Below are positions 1 to 9,166 of a DNA stretch of 64,000 nt, one piece after another. The notes beneath the pieces were generated by a model. It worked only from the letters and a program-made list of their open reading frames with translations, made no database searches and was not told the DNA's origin. The position numbers were made by a program, and so were the translations under genes. Source of the DNA: Oligoflexia bacterium (GTDB lineage Bacteria; Bdellovibrionota; Bacteriovoracia; Bacteriovoracales; Bacteriovoracaceae); assembly GCA_015232355.1 (NCBI GenBank), contig JADFZW010000003.1, positions 62,001-126,000 on the forward strand, in the 5' to 3' direction. The stretch's first letter is position 1, and every line of letters begins with the position of its first letter.

Positions 1-267
1 AAAGATAAAGATAAAGAAGTGAGTGCCAATACCTTGCGCTTAAATGGAAAGTTTGAACTAGAGGAGCAATTTTTAAAGGTTGAGGGATTTAAGCGATTCA
101 AATTTCATTTAGTGCTGAATTTTCAAAACACCAAGGGAGAAAAGATTCATGTGACTGAGCATAGTGTATTTGAAGAGGGCCGCACTTCTGAGCAATGTTA
201 TGAAAAAGGAATTTTAGATTTGCGAGATTTTCTAAAGAAAGAGTGGGAAATTTTAACTGTCGAATAA
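1..267 (+). CDS. C-terminal end of a hypothetical protein (5' partial)
   Basis: The frame is open from the first base and ends at a TAA at 265-267. A GTG at 19 could start an 82-residue protein, but no Shine-Dalgarno precedes it; the upstream bases are a lysine/aspartate-coding repeat (KDKDKE), so this is more likely the end of a longer gene cut by the window edge. The visible part is charged and soluble, with alternating hydrophobic stretches suggesting beta structure. I do not recognise the family. It lies just upstream of and co-directional with the lipoprotein cluster. Confidence 0.5.
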   Translation, partial: KDKDKEVSANTLRLNGKFELEEQFLKVEGFKRFKFHLVLNFQNTKGEKIHVTEHSVFEEGRTSEQCYEKGILDLRDFLKKEWEILTVE

Positions 268-328
268 GCAATAAGTGATAAGTAGTAAGTGATAATGAAG
301 GAATATTAACTTAACAAAGGACTTAAGT

Positions 329-1027
329 ATGTCTAGGTTACGATTAACTTGTGTTTTAATTTTATTCTTATTAACAGCAAGTTTTTTAGTTGGTTGTTCT
401 AGTTCACCTTCGAAGAGAACTGAAGTGGAACATCAAAATCTTCAACGTGATTATGAGGTTAGAGATGCAAGCGATACTATTAGACCAGGATGGATCGCTG
501 ACCCTGCTCAGTGGGGAAAGGAACAAAAGGAATTTGATCAATATCGTTTTTTTGGTTTTGAAACCACTCCAAAAGTTGATAGAGAGACCGCTTGTGATTT
601 GGCCAAGACTAATGCTCGCTCTGATATAGCTGCTGAAATAGCGACCTTTATTGAAAAACAACTTGGTAGTTCAAAAGAGGGTTCAGCTAGTATCGATCAA
701 AATAATCCAGATACTCGTCCACTACGAGAGTTTATTGAAGTGACTTTGGCAGAAAAGACGAAAGCATTAATTCATGGAGCACAAGTCTTTAAATCCTATT
801 GGGAGAAGAGACAGTATTTACAGAGTAAGGGAGCTAAACGTGATTATATTGGTTACACTTGTGCAGCTCTGATTAGAATTGAAAAGGATCGAGTGAAGCA
901 AGCAGTGGAAGAGGCCGCTAATCATGTGATTAAGAAAGTTGATGATCCAGAGACCAAGGAAAATGTAAAGAAAGCTTTAAAAGATGTCTCTGAAAATTTT
1001 GATAAAGCAAAACAAGGATTAATGTAA
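329..1027 (+). CDS. LPP20-like outer-membrane lipoprotein
   Basis: The 232-residue product starts with a type II signal peptide whose lipobox ends at Cys23 (FLVGC), so it should be lipidated. Next comes a segment beginning RPGWIADP and an ACDLAKTNARSDIAAEIATF helix, which resembles the helix of LPP20-type lipoproteins where many Ala-x-x-Ala-Arg positions recur. The C-terminal third is highly charged and helical. An AAGGA ribosome site lies about 8 bases before the ATG. It is the first gene of a three-gene lipoprotein run with an LpoB-like and a COG3014-like gene, a trio often found together in Gram-negative genomes. The LPP20 assignment rests on pattern only. Confidence 0.7.
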   Translation: MSRLRLTCVLILFLLTASFLVGCSSSPSKRTEVEHQNLQRDYEVRDASDTIRPGWIADPAQWGKEQKEFDQYRFFGFETTPKVDRETACDLAKTNARSDIAAEIATFIEKQLGSSKEGSASIDQNNPDTRPLREFIEVTLAEKTKALIHGAQVFKSYWEKRQYLQSKGAKRDYIGYTCAALIRIEKDRVKQAVEEAANHVIKKVDDPETKENVKKALKDVSENFDKAKQGLM

Positions 1028-1054
1028 TTTTAAATTTTTAATAGGAGATTGGTT

Positions 1055-1675
1055 ATGAAATCGAATTTAGTGTTATTGTTAACCTTATCACTACTTTTTA
1101 CTCTTGGTAGTTGTTCTAGCTTTAAAGCAGAACGAGTTGATGCTAAAAAATCTGATGAAAAGGCAATGGAAATTACCGATAAGTGGGTTTCGAAAGATAC
1201 TACTATCGCAATAAAAGATATTTTACAGCAGATGCAAGATCATAAGGGAATGAAGAGATATATGTCGAAGCAAGGTGGAAAACAACCTAAACTATTTATT
1301 GGTGAAGTTCAAAATAATACATCTGAAGCATATTTTCCAATTGCCGATTTAAATGATGAATTGTTAAATGAACTCTCTGCTGCTGGTGATTTTAAATTAA
1401 TCGATGCTGCTGCCAGAAACAATATCTTAAAAGAGATTACCTATCAAAATGATGGAATGGTTGATCCTTCAACTGCCAAGAGAATTGGAAAACAAACGGG
1501 TGCTGATCTAATGATTTTTGGTTCAGTCTTTATGAAGCCAGAGACGAGAGATGGAAAAACTATTAAGCAATACTCTGTAAATCTTAGAGTCACTGAAATT
1601 GAATCTGCTGAAGAGATTATGCGTGCGCGAACTAAACTTGATAAATACTCTGAACAAAAGGGTAGTGGCTGGTGA
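1055..1675 (+). CDS. LpoB-like penicillin-binding-protein activator lipoprotein
   Basis: The 206-residue lipoprotein has its lipobox Cys at residue 20 (TLGSC). The body matches the LpoB/YcfM pattern: KLFIGEVQNN, then ELLNELSAAGDFKLID, and AKRIGKQTGADLMIFGSV, a fold that binds and stimulates a class A PBP from the outer membrane in enterobacteria. The ATG at 1055 follows AGGAG by 7 bases, which is better than the upstream in-frame TTG at 1049. Its stop overlaps the next gene's ATG (ATGA at 1675), so the two are probably translationally coupled. Activator function is inferred from the family; the partner PBP is not in the window. Confidence 0.8.
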   Translation: MKSNLVLLLTLSLLFTLGSCSSFKAERVDAKKSDEKAMEITDKWVSKDTTIAIKDILQQMQDHKGMKRYMSKQGGKQPKLFIGEVQNNTSEAYFPIADLNDELLNELSAAGDFKLIDAAARNNILKEITYQNDGMVDPSTAKRIGKQTGADLMIFGSVFMKPETRDGKTIKQYSVNLRVTEIESAEEIMRARTKLDKYSEQKGSGW

Positions 1676-3459
1676 TGAAAAAAAATATATCTTTTTTAGT
1701 AGTACCAGGAATAGCTAGAGCTGCTCTAGCAGCTCTAACAGTTCTAACAGTTTTAGTAGCAGGATGTTCTACTGTTAAAGTAGAAAAGCAAAAAGAGTTA
1801 CGAGAATTATTTGTTGAAGATAAATATGATCAGGCATTTCAGACAGTAGCAGAGTTAATACCAGGAAGTGAGGAGCGTTCAAAGTTACTCTATTTTTTAG
1901 AGAGAGGAATGATACTTCATTCTCAGGGAAAATATTTTTCATCTAATGCTCACTTGGAAATTGCAAATGAGATTAGTCAACAACTATTCACAAAGAGTAT
2001 TTCTAAAGCAGCTCTAAGTGGTGTAGCGAATGATACCTATGATAACTATTATGGAGCATTTTATGAGCGCTCATTAATTCACTTCTATCTGGCGCTAAAT
2101 AATTTTCTTATCTATCAGAGTGGAGAGATCGAAGAACACATCCCTGTTGTCAACCCTGTTGGGGAGAAAGCAAACAAAAGCATTCCTAAGAAAATATTAA
2201 ATGCTAATGAAAAAAGAGAGTATCTTTCCAGAGCGAGAGCGCAGATTTTAGCATGGGATTCACTTCTCTCCTCTTGGAAAGAGGCACGCCAGGGAAAAAG
2301 TGTTTTTAAAAATGATATGCTAGCAAAGGTGTTTGGTGCTTTTATTCATGAGAGTTTTCAAACACCAACTGATCAGCAAATTGCCACTCAACTCTTTAAA
2401 GATGCTAAAGATTTGTTACTCAAAAACTACAATGCCTATGCAACATTTAATCGAAAATCAGTGAAATTTAAAAAAGATTTTGAAGAGTTTGCGAATATGG
2501 ACTTAGAGAAAGTAAAATCTGAATACATCTTAGCAACTGATTTTCAAAATGAGTTACAAAGTTTTCTTGATAACAAAAATAACAATGCAAATGCAAATGT
2601 AGCAGTTATCCTACAGATGGGAATGATTCCAGAGAAGGTAGCAAAGAAATATAATTTTGGTCTGGAAGGTGTTGTAAATAACATTGAGGATCCAGGAAGT
2701 AGAAGTGCGGCCATGGCGATTGGTTCAACAGTGCTGGGATTTTTTGCTGCTAATGTTTTAGGATTGATCCCAGATAGAAATAGTGATTGGGCCGCTCCGG
2801 GTGCGGCCATAGGTGTACAGGTTGGAAAAATAGCTGTTAGTTACGCAGGATTTAGTTTTGAATTACCTAAAGTACAAAATACTCCAACAAGCAAAATGAG
2901 TTGTGTGGAATTTTATGACAAGCTTAGTGGGGCAGTAATGAAAGAAGCACCACTTGCGATCTTAGATCCACTTGGAGATATTGCAGAAGAGGCAATAGAG
3001 GAAGATTCGGGAATGAGGTATTTTAAAACTGGTATGCGTGTAGGAGCAAAACATCTTACGGCCATACTTGCATCTTATGGTACATATAAACTTATGGTTG
3101 ATAAATCTGGTAGAGGTAGTGGTGTAGGTGAATTTTTAGCAAAGAATGCGGCCGTCTTACAATATGTGGCCCTATCGAAGGGTATTGAAGCAACGGAGAA
3201 AGCAGATGTGAGATATTGGACTACACTTCCTAAAGATATAAGAATGGCCAGAGTATCTCTACCGAAAGGAACCTATGGAGTTCGAGTTAAGGTGGGTGAA
3301 GGAAAAATTTGTGATCTAGCACCGAAGGGAAAAGACTATAACATTGTAGGACCATCAGCTTTAAGTAAGACAAATGTAAATTACTATCAATTAGGAGACG
3401 TCACTGTAAAAAATGATGGAGAATTTAAGGTAGTAAATTTACGTATCAAAAAATTGTAA
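1675..3459 (+). CDS. COG3014-like tetratricopeptide-type lipoprotein
   Basis: The 594-residue product has a lipoprotein signal peptide with Cys31 in LVAGC. The next 250 residues are helical and TPR-like (FVEDKYDQAFQTVAEL, ERGMILHSQGKYFSSNAHLE). A glycine/alanine-rich hydrophobic stretch follows around residues 340-390, and a beta-rich C-terminus ends the protein. This layout and its place after an lpoB-like gene match the COG3014 lipoproteins of unknown role that travel with LpoB and LPP20 homologues. The ATG at 1675 overlaps the LpoB stop; a GTG at 1672 is the alternative. A function in peptidoglycan or outer-membrane upkeep is likely from context but not shown. Confidence 0.7.
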   Translation: MKKNISFLVVPGIARAALAALTVLTVLVAGCSTVKVEKQKELRELFVEDKYDQAFQTVAELIPGSEERSKLLYFLERGMILHSQGKYFSSNAHLEIANEISQQLFTKSISKAALSGVANDTYDNYYGAFYERSLIHFYLALNNFLIYQSGEIEEHIPVVNPVGEKANKSIPKKILNANEKREYLSRARAQILAWDSLLSSWKEARQGKSVFKNDMLAKVFGAFIHESFQTPTDQQIATQLFKDAKDLLLKNYNAYATFNRKSVKFKKDFEEFANMDLEKVKSEYILATDFQNELQSFLDNKNNNANANVAVILQMGMIPEKVAKKYNFGLEGVVNNIEDPGSRSAAMAIGSTVLGFFAANVLGLIPDRNSDWAAPGAAIGVQVGKIAVSYAGFSFELPKVQNTPTSKMSCVEFYDKLSGAVMKEAPLAILDPLGDIAEEAIEEDSGMRYFKTGMRVGAKHLTAILASYGTYKLMVDKSGRGSGVGEFLAKNAAVLQYVALSKGIEATEKADVRYWTTLPKDIRMARVSLPKGTYGVRVKVGEGKICDLAPKGKDYNIVGPSALSKTNVNYYQLGDVTVKNDGEFKVVNLRIKKL

Positions 3460-3538
3460 ATTTTTCCTAGTAAAAAAAATCACTTAAAAAAATTTATCTG
3501 TTAAGTAATAAGAGAAAAGAGTCGAATCACTATTTGAG

Positions 3539-4564
3539 ATGAAAATTTTCAAAGGATTATTCTTTTTTTACTTTGTTATCTTAGCATCTTTGTATGCGTA
3601 TGCGTATGCATACGAAGATACGGATGCAAAAGTGCCAGATTTTTTTAAAAATAAACAACTGCTTTTGTCAGATGAATACCCAAAAATGGATTACTCGAAA
3701 ATTGCCTGGACTAAGATATCAAAGAAAGAGTCGGATAATTATAAGTATCTATTTGCACTCTTAAAGAGATCGGAGACGGGTTCGCTTTTACTTTCACTTT
3801 TAATGGAAAGAGAGGGATTAAGTTTAGAGGAGTTATTGGAATCGCAAATGATCTCTACTGCAGATTCATCCCATACCAATATGACATTAAAAAGAATTTT
3901 TGATCATCTAGGAAATGCGAACTACCAATATTCTTCTAAAATACTAGTCGATAGAAATTTAAATCTTATAGATGCTTCTTTGGATTTGGCCCATGAATTA
4001 ACTCATTACTTATATCGTGTAAAAATTAATCCCTACCATAGTGATTTTTTCACAAAAGATGGATTAAAAAAGTTTATTATTTCCAATATTGAAGGACCTG
4101 GAGGAGAGATTAATGCCTATTTAGTTGAATGCAGAGTACTTCAAGAGTTAAATATTAAATTAAGCATAAGTAATATAAGTAATAGAGGAGAGAGAGAGAG
4201 TAACAATTGTAAATTTTTTTCTTCCAGTGATGATAGTGTTGCTAGAGTGGAGTTATTAAAAGAGTTTTATAAATTAGGAAGTGACTATAATCGTTTTGTC
4301 AGCGAAATAAAATCTTTTAAATCCTTAATGTTGAGTGAGGAGGATTTCCCATTTATAAGTAATAAATTAGGTAATATTTTTATCTCTTCTCTCTATGATA
4401 GCAATTATCCCATGGCCCTTTTAACCGAATATCAAGAGATTTTAAAAAAGGTTTGTATGCAAGATAGAGGGCGAATTGAAAAGTGGAATGGGGAAATGCA
4501 TGTCTTGAAACAACTAGAAAAAAGTTATCAACTGAAATGCACGACATTAAATTTATCTGAGTAA
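3539..4564 (+). CDS. Secreted putative zinc metallopeptidase (HExxH)
   Basis: The 341-residue product opens with a signal peptide whose end carries a YAYAYAY repeat encoded by a short tandem repeat near 3594-3613. A HELTH motif at residues 152-156 sits in the helix DASLDLAHELTHYLYRV, as in zincins. A glutamate-bearing stretch (GPGGEINAYLVEC) about 35 residues later may give the third zinc ligand. No further domain is recognisable. It lies alone after the lipoprotein cluster, and a hairpin with a T-run follows it. Activity is inferred from the motif alone. Confidence 0.6.
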   Translation: MKIFKGLFFFYFVILASLYAYAYAYEDTDAKVPDFFKNKQLLLSDEYPKMDYSKIAWTKISKKESDNYKYLFALLKRSETGSLLLSLLMEREGLSLEELLESQMISTADSSHTNMTLKRIFDHLGNANYQYSSKILVDRNLNLIDASLDLAHELTHYLYRVKINPYHSDFFTKDGLKKFIISNIEGPGGEINAYLVECRVLQELNIKLSISNISNRGERESNNCKFFSSSDDSVARVELLKEFYKLGSDYNRFVSEIKSFKSLMLSEEDFPFISNKLGNIFISSLYDSNYPMALLTEYQEILKKVCMQDRGRIEKWNGEMHVLKQLEKSYQLKCTTLNLSE

Positions 4565-4596
4565 ATTTATCTGATTTAAATTAAATCCCATTTTTA

Positions 4597-4617
4597 AACC
4601 TATGCAGAGGTTTTTTA
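4597..4617 (+). terminator. Rho-independent terminator after the metallopeptidase gene
   Basis: AACCT at 4597-4601 pairs with AGGTT at 4608-4612 around a 6-base loop, and the second arm runs into TTTTATT. The hairpin is about 35 bases past the stop codon. The stem is short, so termination strength is uncertain. Confidence 0.5.
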
Positions 4618-4688
4618 TTGGAATATGATATTATCATTAGGGTTAGTGGATCTTTTTATTTTTTTAACGGATTAAATGGATAGGAAAG

Positions 4689-6110
4689 ATGTTACAGGAA
4701 ATAAAAACATATCTAGGAAAACTGACACTCACATTAAAAGTGTTGATGGTGTTTATATATTTCTTGCTTCTTTTGGCCATAGGGTATCCTTTGTTGGTCA
4801 AGGGAGTGGGGACATCAATCTTTGATGATAAAATTTCTAAACTTGATTTAGGGCCAAAGATAATCAACGAGACGCTATTTTTAGCATATATCATTATCGG
4901 TGTATGTATTTTAGCAATCGTATTTTATAACTTCTTTATAGTCTCCAAATTTAATAAAGTTATCGATAAGGTTAGCAAAGATGTTGATGAACTAACAAAG
5001 AAAAATAAAAATTCTAAACCATTTTCTTACAAAGTGGATTTTGTGGCCAGAGATAAGCTTAAGAGAATTGATGAGTATAACAGTGTTGGTGTTCGCTTCA
5101 GTGGTATGATTAAGGAACGATTAGAGCATTTAAGAGGTTTTAAAAATAATTTACAAGAGGAATTAAAAGATTCGGAGACAGTATGTAAGGAGTTAACTAA
5201 TCTATTCGATGATTTTGAAAAATCCTTGTCGGAAAGAAGTAGAAGTGAGATGGGTCAGTATTTGGATAAGGTTGGTAGATATTTTCATGAGATAAATGAA
5301 AATATTTTCAAGACTCAATTGTTGGTCTTTAATGCATCCATAGAGTCTTTTAAAGGGGATTCCAATAGTAAACAACTACCTTCGCTTACAACTGAAATAG
5401 ATTCACTTACAAATAAAAATAGTGTTCTGCTCGAGAGTATCAATAAAGAAATTGAAGATCATGATTCAAAAATCATCAGTCAAAATGAAGAAAATATCAA
5501 TAAACTTTTAGAGATTGGAAGGCTTATTGCCAAGATCATGTATCATATTCATAAGACCATCGACACCATTCAATTGATGGGAAAATCGATGGAGGATGAA
5601 GACTTCAACGTAATGGATACAAAATTTTCAGAGCACTTGGCGCTATATAAGCGAGATCATCAGCGCATGGATTCCCTCTTAAAAGAAGTTTGGAAACAAT
5701 TTGATAAATCCATTGAAGATATCAATGGAATATCCTCAAAGTTTACTTACAGTAAGAGCACGATAAGAATGGAAGATGATTTATTTGCACAGACACTGCA
5801 AAATGCAAAGGACACCATTGCTCCAGCGTCCGCTCAAGCGTCCGCTCAAGCGTCCACTGGAGTGGCCACTGGAGCGGCCATTGCTACTACTGTTGATCCT
5901 ACCTCTAATCAAGACATATCATCAACATCATCAACATCATCAAACATACAACAAACTAAAGCTAAAACTCAAATTGCAGCAAATAGCAACAATGGAATCG
6001 AAGATATTGTTTTGCAAAACCTGGAATCACTCTATGGAATACATCCTAAACAATTAGCAGAGATGTTGTTAAAAGATGTTAGTATGACAATGAATCAGCA
6101 TCAAGTTTAG
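4689..6110 (+). CDS. Inner-membrane protein with long cytoplasmic coiled coil
   Basis: The 473-residue product has two membrane segments, near residues 16-38 and 60-80, followed by about 300 residues of charged helix with coiled-coil character. The tail is low in complexity (repeated SAQA and SSTS units from 9-12 bp repeats at about 5820-5945). The ending GIEDIVLQNLESLYGIHPKQ looks like a separate small helical module. The architecture recalls chemoreceptor-type signalling proteins, but I cannot find the conserved receptor hairpin tip. It precedes a GspF/TadB-like membrane gene by 45 bp, so they may act together. Confidence 0.55.
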   Translation: MLQEIKTYLGKLTLTLKVLMVFIYFLLLLAIGYPLLVKGVGTSIFDDKISKLDLGPKIINETLFLAYIIIGVCILAIVFYNFFIVSKFNKVIDKVSKDVDELTKKNKNSKPFSYKVDFVARDKLKRIDEYNSVGVRFSGMIKERLEHLRGFKNNLQEELKDSETVCKELTNLFDDFEKSLSERSRSEMGQYLDKVGRYFHEINENIFKTQLLVFNASIESFKGDSNSKQLPSLTTEIDSLTNKNSVLLESINKEIEDHDSKIISQNEENINKLLEIGRLIAKIMYHIHKTIDTIQLMGKSMEDEDFNVMDTKFSEHLALYKRDHQRMDSLLKEVWKQFDKSIEDINGISSKFTYSKSTIRMEDDLFAQTLQNAKDTIAPASAQASAQASTGVATGAAIATTVDPTSNQDISSTSSTSSNIQQTKAKTQIAANSNNGIEDIVLQNLESLYGIHPKQLAEMLLKDVSMTMNQHQV

Positions 6111-6155
6111 TTAGATCAGATTTAGTGGCACTTTTTTTGCTCTTTCCTCAAGAGT

Positions 6156-7055
6156 ATGAATAGCACTATCTATAAATTTTTATTCTTAAACTCCTTAGGT
6201 TTTTTATTTTCACTCTACTTTTTTGTATTGGTGAGATTTGCCAATGAAAAAAGAGATTTAAATATAAGAGAAAAATTCATTCGAAAAATAAATGAATTAT
6301 TAATTGCATTGGATTTTTCTTTAAAGGTTAAAGCTGATACCGAGATCAGTTCACGTGATATACCTGAATATAAGTTTTATACTGTGATTATTTTAAATTT
6401 GCTTGAGTGGAATCAGCAATATGGATTAGATCCTAAGTACACGCTAAAAACAATTAAGCGAGGACTTATAAGAGAGGGAGAGATTGATAGAAAAGTGGTC
6501 AAGGAGATTAAAGCAGCTATTGCGCATTTTTTAGTGATAACTTTAATTACTTGGGGAATGATAATTTGCTCGCAAAATATTATTGCAGGAATGAATGCGG
6601 GAATGAACAGTGGTATAAAGTGGCATATGTATATATTGCTTTTAGCACTTCATGGAGGAGGACTTATTATTTTCATCTCTTTATTTTTGAAGTTGAAGGA
6701 ATTAAAATTAAAACCATATCAAGCTTATTTTGAGTTACTTTATAAAAATTTAGCATGTGCTGATAGTAAACTTACCTTTAGTTCGACAAATTATAGTTAT
6801 CCAAGTATGGTGGCACTTCAACATATAGATGAACGCTTAAAGATGTTAATGCAGTATCAGCAAGAGGTGGGAGTAAGTATAGTTGATGATTTAAGAGAGT
6901 TAATTGATGAATTGTGGTTTGTCTATCATGATGCTCTGGAAAGTTTAGCAAGAGTACTGACAATAATTAAGTTTTCGATTATTATAGTATTTTACTTATT
7001 GCCATATTTCATCTATCTTTTTGTCTTCTTTTTGGCCAACATGAAATTAGAGTAG
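6156..7055 (+). CDS. Polytopic membrane protein with GspF/TadB-like topology
   Basis: The 299-residue product has one N-terminal membrane segment (about 5-25), a cytoplasmic helical domain, two adjacent segments (about 128-180), a second helical domain, and a final segment (about 270-295). Each helical domain ends in a similar pattern (YGLDPKYTLKTIKRGLIRE and VGVSIVDDLRELIDELW) running into a membrane segment. That is how the repeated T2SF domains of GspF/TadB/TadC pilus-platform proteins are built. The Tad-like cluster at 15.8-20.7 kb lacks such a gene, so this could supply it, but the sequence resemblance is weak and the call is inference. Confidence 0.4.
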   Translation: MNSTIYKFLFLNSLGFLFSLYFFVLVRFANEKRDLNIREKFIRKINELLIALDFSLKVKADTEISSRDIPEYKFYTVIILNLLEWNQQYGLDPKYTLKTIKRGLIREGEIDRKVVKEIKAAIAHFLVITLITWGMIICSQNIIAGMNAGMNSGIKWHMYILLLALHGGGLIIFISLFLKLKELKLKPYQAYFELLYKNLACADSKLTFSSTNYSYPSMVALQHIDERLKMLMQYQQEVGVSIVDDLRELIDELWFVYHDALESLARVLTIIKFSIIIVFYLLPYFIYLFVFFLANMKLE

Positions 7056-7111
7056 ATAATATAAATTAAGATATAAATATAAATTAAATAGTGAGACAGG
7101 AGACTTGATTA

Positions 7112-8785
7112 ATGAATAACAAAATAATTTTTTCAATGCACAGAGTGGGTCGTATTTATCAAAATAAAAAATATGTTTTAAAGGATATCTCACTCTCATT
7201 TTTTTATGGCGCCAAGATTGGTGTTTTGGGATTAAATGGTTCTGGTAAGAGCTCCCTTCTTAGAATAATCGCAGGTGTGGATAAAGATTACCTAGGTGAG
7301 ATTTCGATGTCCAAAGGATACACAATTGGATTTCTAGAGCAGGAACCGGTCCTAGATGCCAATAAGACGGTTAAAGAGATTGTTTCAGAGGGAGTGCAAG
7401 AGATTGTTGATTTGCTTAAACGTTTTGATGAGATTAGTGCGAAGATGGGTGAGAGTTTAAGTGATGATGAGATGAATAAGCTGCTCGATGAACAAGGGAA
7501 GTTGCAAGATAAATTGGATTCAAAAAATGCTTGGGATTTAGATAGTCGCTTGGATTTAGCAATGGATTCTCTAAGGTGTCCACCTGAAGATATGAAGATT
7601 GGAGTTTTATCGGGAGGAGAAAAACGTCGAGTAGCTTTATGTCGTCTGCTCTTAAAAGAACCAGATATTTTGTTATTAGATGAGCCAACCAACCATCTTG
7701 ATGCTGAGACAGTTTTTTGGCTTGAACAACACTTGAAAAATTATAAGGGAACAGTAATCGCAGTAACTCACGATCGTTACTTTTTAGATAATGTGGCCGG
7801 CTGGATTTTAGAATTAGATAGAGGTGAAGGCATTCCTTGGGAAGGAAATTACTCTTCTTGGCTTGAACAAAAAAATCGTCGATTAGAAATTGAAGAAAAG
7901 CACGAGAGTAAACGACAAAAGTCTTTGGCTTCAGAGCTTGAGTGGATTAGAAGTAATCCGAAGGCCAGACATGCTAAGAGTAAGGCGAGAATTAGTAATT
8001 ATCAAAAACTTTTAGATGTTGAAAAAAATAAACGAAATGAAACCAATGAAATATTTATTCCCGCTGGCCCACGCTTAGGTGATGTGGTTATCGATGCGGA
8101 AAGTTTAAGCAAAGCTTACGGTGATAGAGTATTGTTTGAGAATTTAAATTTTAAAATTCCACCTGGTGCGATTGTTGGTGTGATTGGACCAAATGGTGCT
8201 GGTAAAACTACTCTTTTTAGATTGATTACCGCTCAAGAAAAACCTGAGGGCGGAAACATTAAAGTTGGTGACACTGTAAAATTATCCTACATCGATCAAG
8301 GAAGAGAGATGGATCCAAACAAGACTATGCTTCAAGTAATTGCAGGTGATGATGATGTTGTTCTCTTGGGAAAAACTGAAGTGAATGCTCGTGCTTATAT
8401 TTCACGCTACAATTTTGCAGGCGATGATCATCATAAGCTTGTTAAAAATTTATCAGGGGGAGAGAGAAATAGAGTTCACTTGGCGTGCATGTTGAAAGAG
8501 GGTGGAAATGTTTTATTACTAGATGAGCCCACCAATGATTTGGATGTAAATACTTTGCGTGCATTGGAAGAAGCGATCTCTGAGTTCGCAGGATGTGTGG
8601 TGGTGATAAGCCACGATCGTTATTTCTTAGATAGAATTGCTACTCACATTTTAGCATTCGAAGATTGCGGAGAGGTGGTGTGGTTTGATGGAAATTACAC
8701 TCAATACGAAGAGGATAGAAGAAGACGTTTAGGCGAAAAAGCTTTACGTCCTCATCGCTACGTCTATAAGAAGCTTCGAAGATAA
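7112..8785 (+). CDS. ettA: ABC-F ATPase EttA, energy-dependent translational throttle
   Basis: The 557-residue soluble protein has two ABC domains and no membrane part. The first has Walker A GLNGSGKSSLL, signature LSGGEKRRVAL and Walker B ILLLDEPTNHLD; the second has GPNGAGKTTLF, LSGGERNRVHL and LLLDEPTNDLD. Between them is the charged linker typical of ABC-F proteins. Length and the C-terminal end (PHRYVYKK) fit EttA, which binds the ribosomal E site and gates the first peptide bond according to ADP/ATP ratio. An AGGAGA site lies upstream of the ATG. The stop codon is followed at once by a duplicated 33-bp gene tail. Confidence 0.93.
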   Translation: MNNKIIFSMHRVGRIYQNKKYVLKDISLSFFYGAKIGVLGLNGSGKSSLLRIIAGVDKDYLGEISMSKGYTIGFLEQEPVLDANKTVKEIVSEGVQEIVDLLKRFDEISAKMGESLSDDEMNKLLDEQGKLQDKLDSKNAWDLDSRLDLAMDSLRCPPEDMKIGVLSGGEKRRVALCRLLLKEPDILLLDEPTNHLDAETVFWLEQHLKNYKGTVIAVTHDRYFLDNVAGWILELDRGEGIPWEGNYSSWLEQKNRRLEIEEKHESKRQKSLASELEWIRSNPKARHAKSKARISNYQKLLDVEKNKRNETNEIFIPAGPRLGDVVIDAESLSKAYGDRVLFENLNFKIPPGAIVGVIGPNGAGKTTLFRLITAQEKPEGGNIKVGDTVKLSYIDQGREMDPNKTMLQVIAGDDDVVLLGKTEVNARAYISRYNFAGDDHHKLVKNLSGGERNRVHLACMLKEGGNVLLLDEPTNDLDVNTLRALEEAISEFAGCVVVISHDRYFLDRIATHILAFEDCGEVVWFDGNYTQYEEDRRRRLGEKALRPHRYVYKKLRR

Positions 8786-8818
8786 AAAATATTGAACGCG
8801 ATAAAGTATTATTTTAGG
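8786..8818 (+). repeat. 33-bp copy of the MNT gene 3' end, directly after ettA
   Basis: Bases 8786-8818 are identical to 9857-9889, which encode the last residues of the MNT antitoxin (NIERDKVLF and stop). The copy begins at the base after the ettA stop codon. It looks like the leftover tail of a second nucleotidyltransferase gene, or one end of a duplication or recombination event spanning 8.8-9.9 kb. Confidence 0.8.
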
Positions 8819-8879
8819 CAGCGGCACTATCTACAAATGTCTACCATGATGGTGCAAATATTTATTGAGAATTATTAGA

Positions 8880-9023
8880 ATGAAAATGTTGCCAATAGGT
8901 GTGCAAACTTTTGAAGATATGATTAAAGGCGATTTTGTTTATGTGGATAAAACAAAATATTTTTATGAACTACTTCGTCCTTATACTGCTAAATATTTTC
9001 TTTCACGGCCACGACGTTTTGGA
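8880..9023 (+). pseudogene. 5' fragment of an AAA-ATPase-like / PD-(D/E)XK nuclease family gene
   Basis: The 48 codons from the ATG read MKMLPIGVQTFEDM and continue through YVDKTKYFYELL to YFLSRPRRFG. This is the standard opening of the family of ATPase-like proteins with a C-terminal nuclease-type domain, in which SRPRRFGKS is the nucleotide-binding start. The match stops exactly before the lysine. It runs into a duplicated 10-bp unit and a hairpin repeat at 9037, and nothing of the remaining gene (normally about 500 residues) follows. It is therefore a broken remnant. Confidence 0.75.
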
Positions 9024-9036
9024 GTGAAAAGGAGTG

Positions 9037-9107
9037 AAAAGTGCCACGCCACCTTTGGGACCAGCGGTGTGTATTGCTCTGGATCCCAAGTGTGGCGTGG
9101 CACTTTT
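9037..9107. repeat. REP/MITE-like hairpin element
   Basis: Arms 9037-9060 and 9084-9107 are complementary at 22 of 24 positions around a 23-base loop; the core is GTGCCACGCCAC paired with GTGGCGTGGCAC. It lies at the break of the ATPase pseudogene. The right two thirds (9061-9110) recur at 9891-9940 with a single mismatch. Its GC-rich arms stand out from the surrounding AT-rich DNA. This suggests a dispersed palindromic element, possibly mobilised in trans; no transposase is nearby. Confidence 0.75.
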
Positions 9108-9166
9108 TCCTTACTTTTTCCTTATAGAAATAGAAATAGAAATAGAAATGGAAATGGAAAGACTTT

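Noticed and set aside
5776..6057. 93-residue plus-strand frame rich in Pro-Leu-Lys-Arg repeats
   Set aside because: It is an out-of-frame reading of the low-complexity tail of the 4689-6110 gene.
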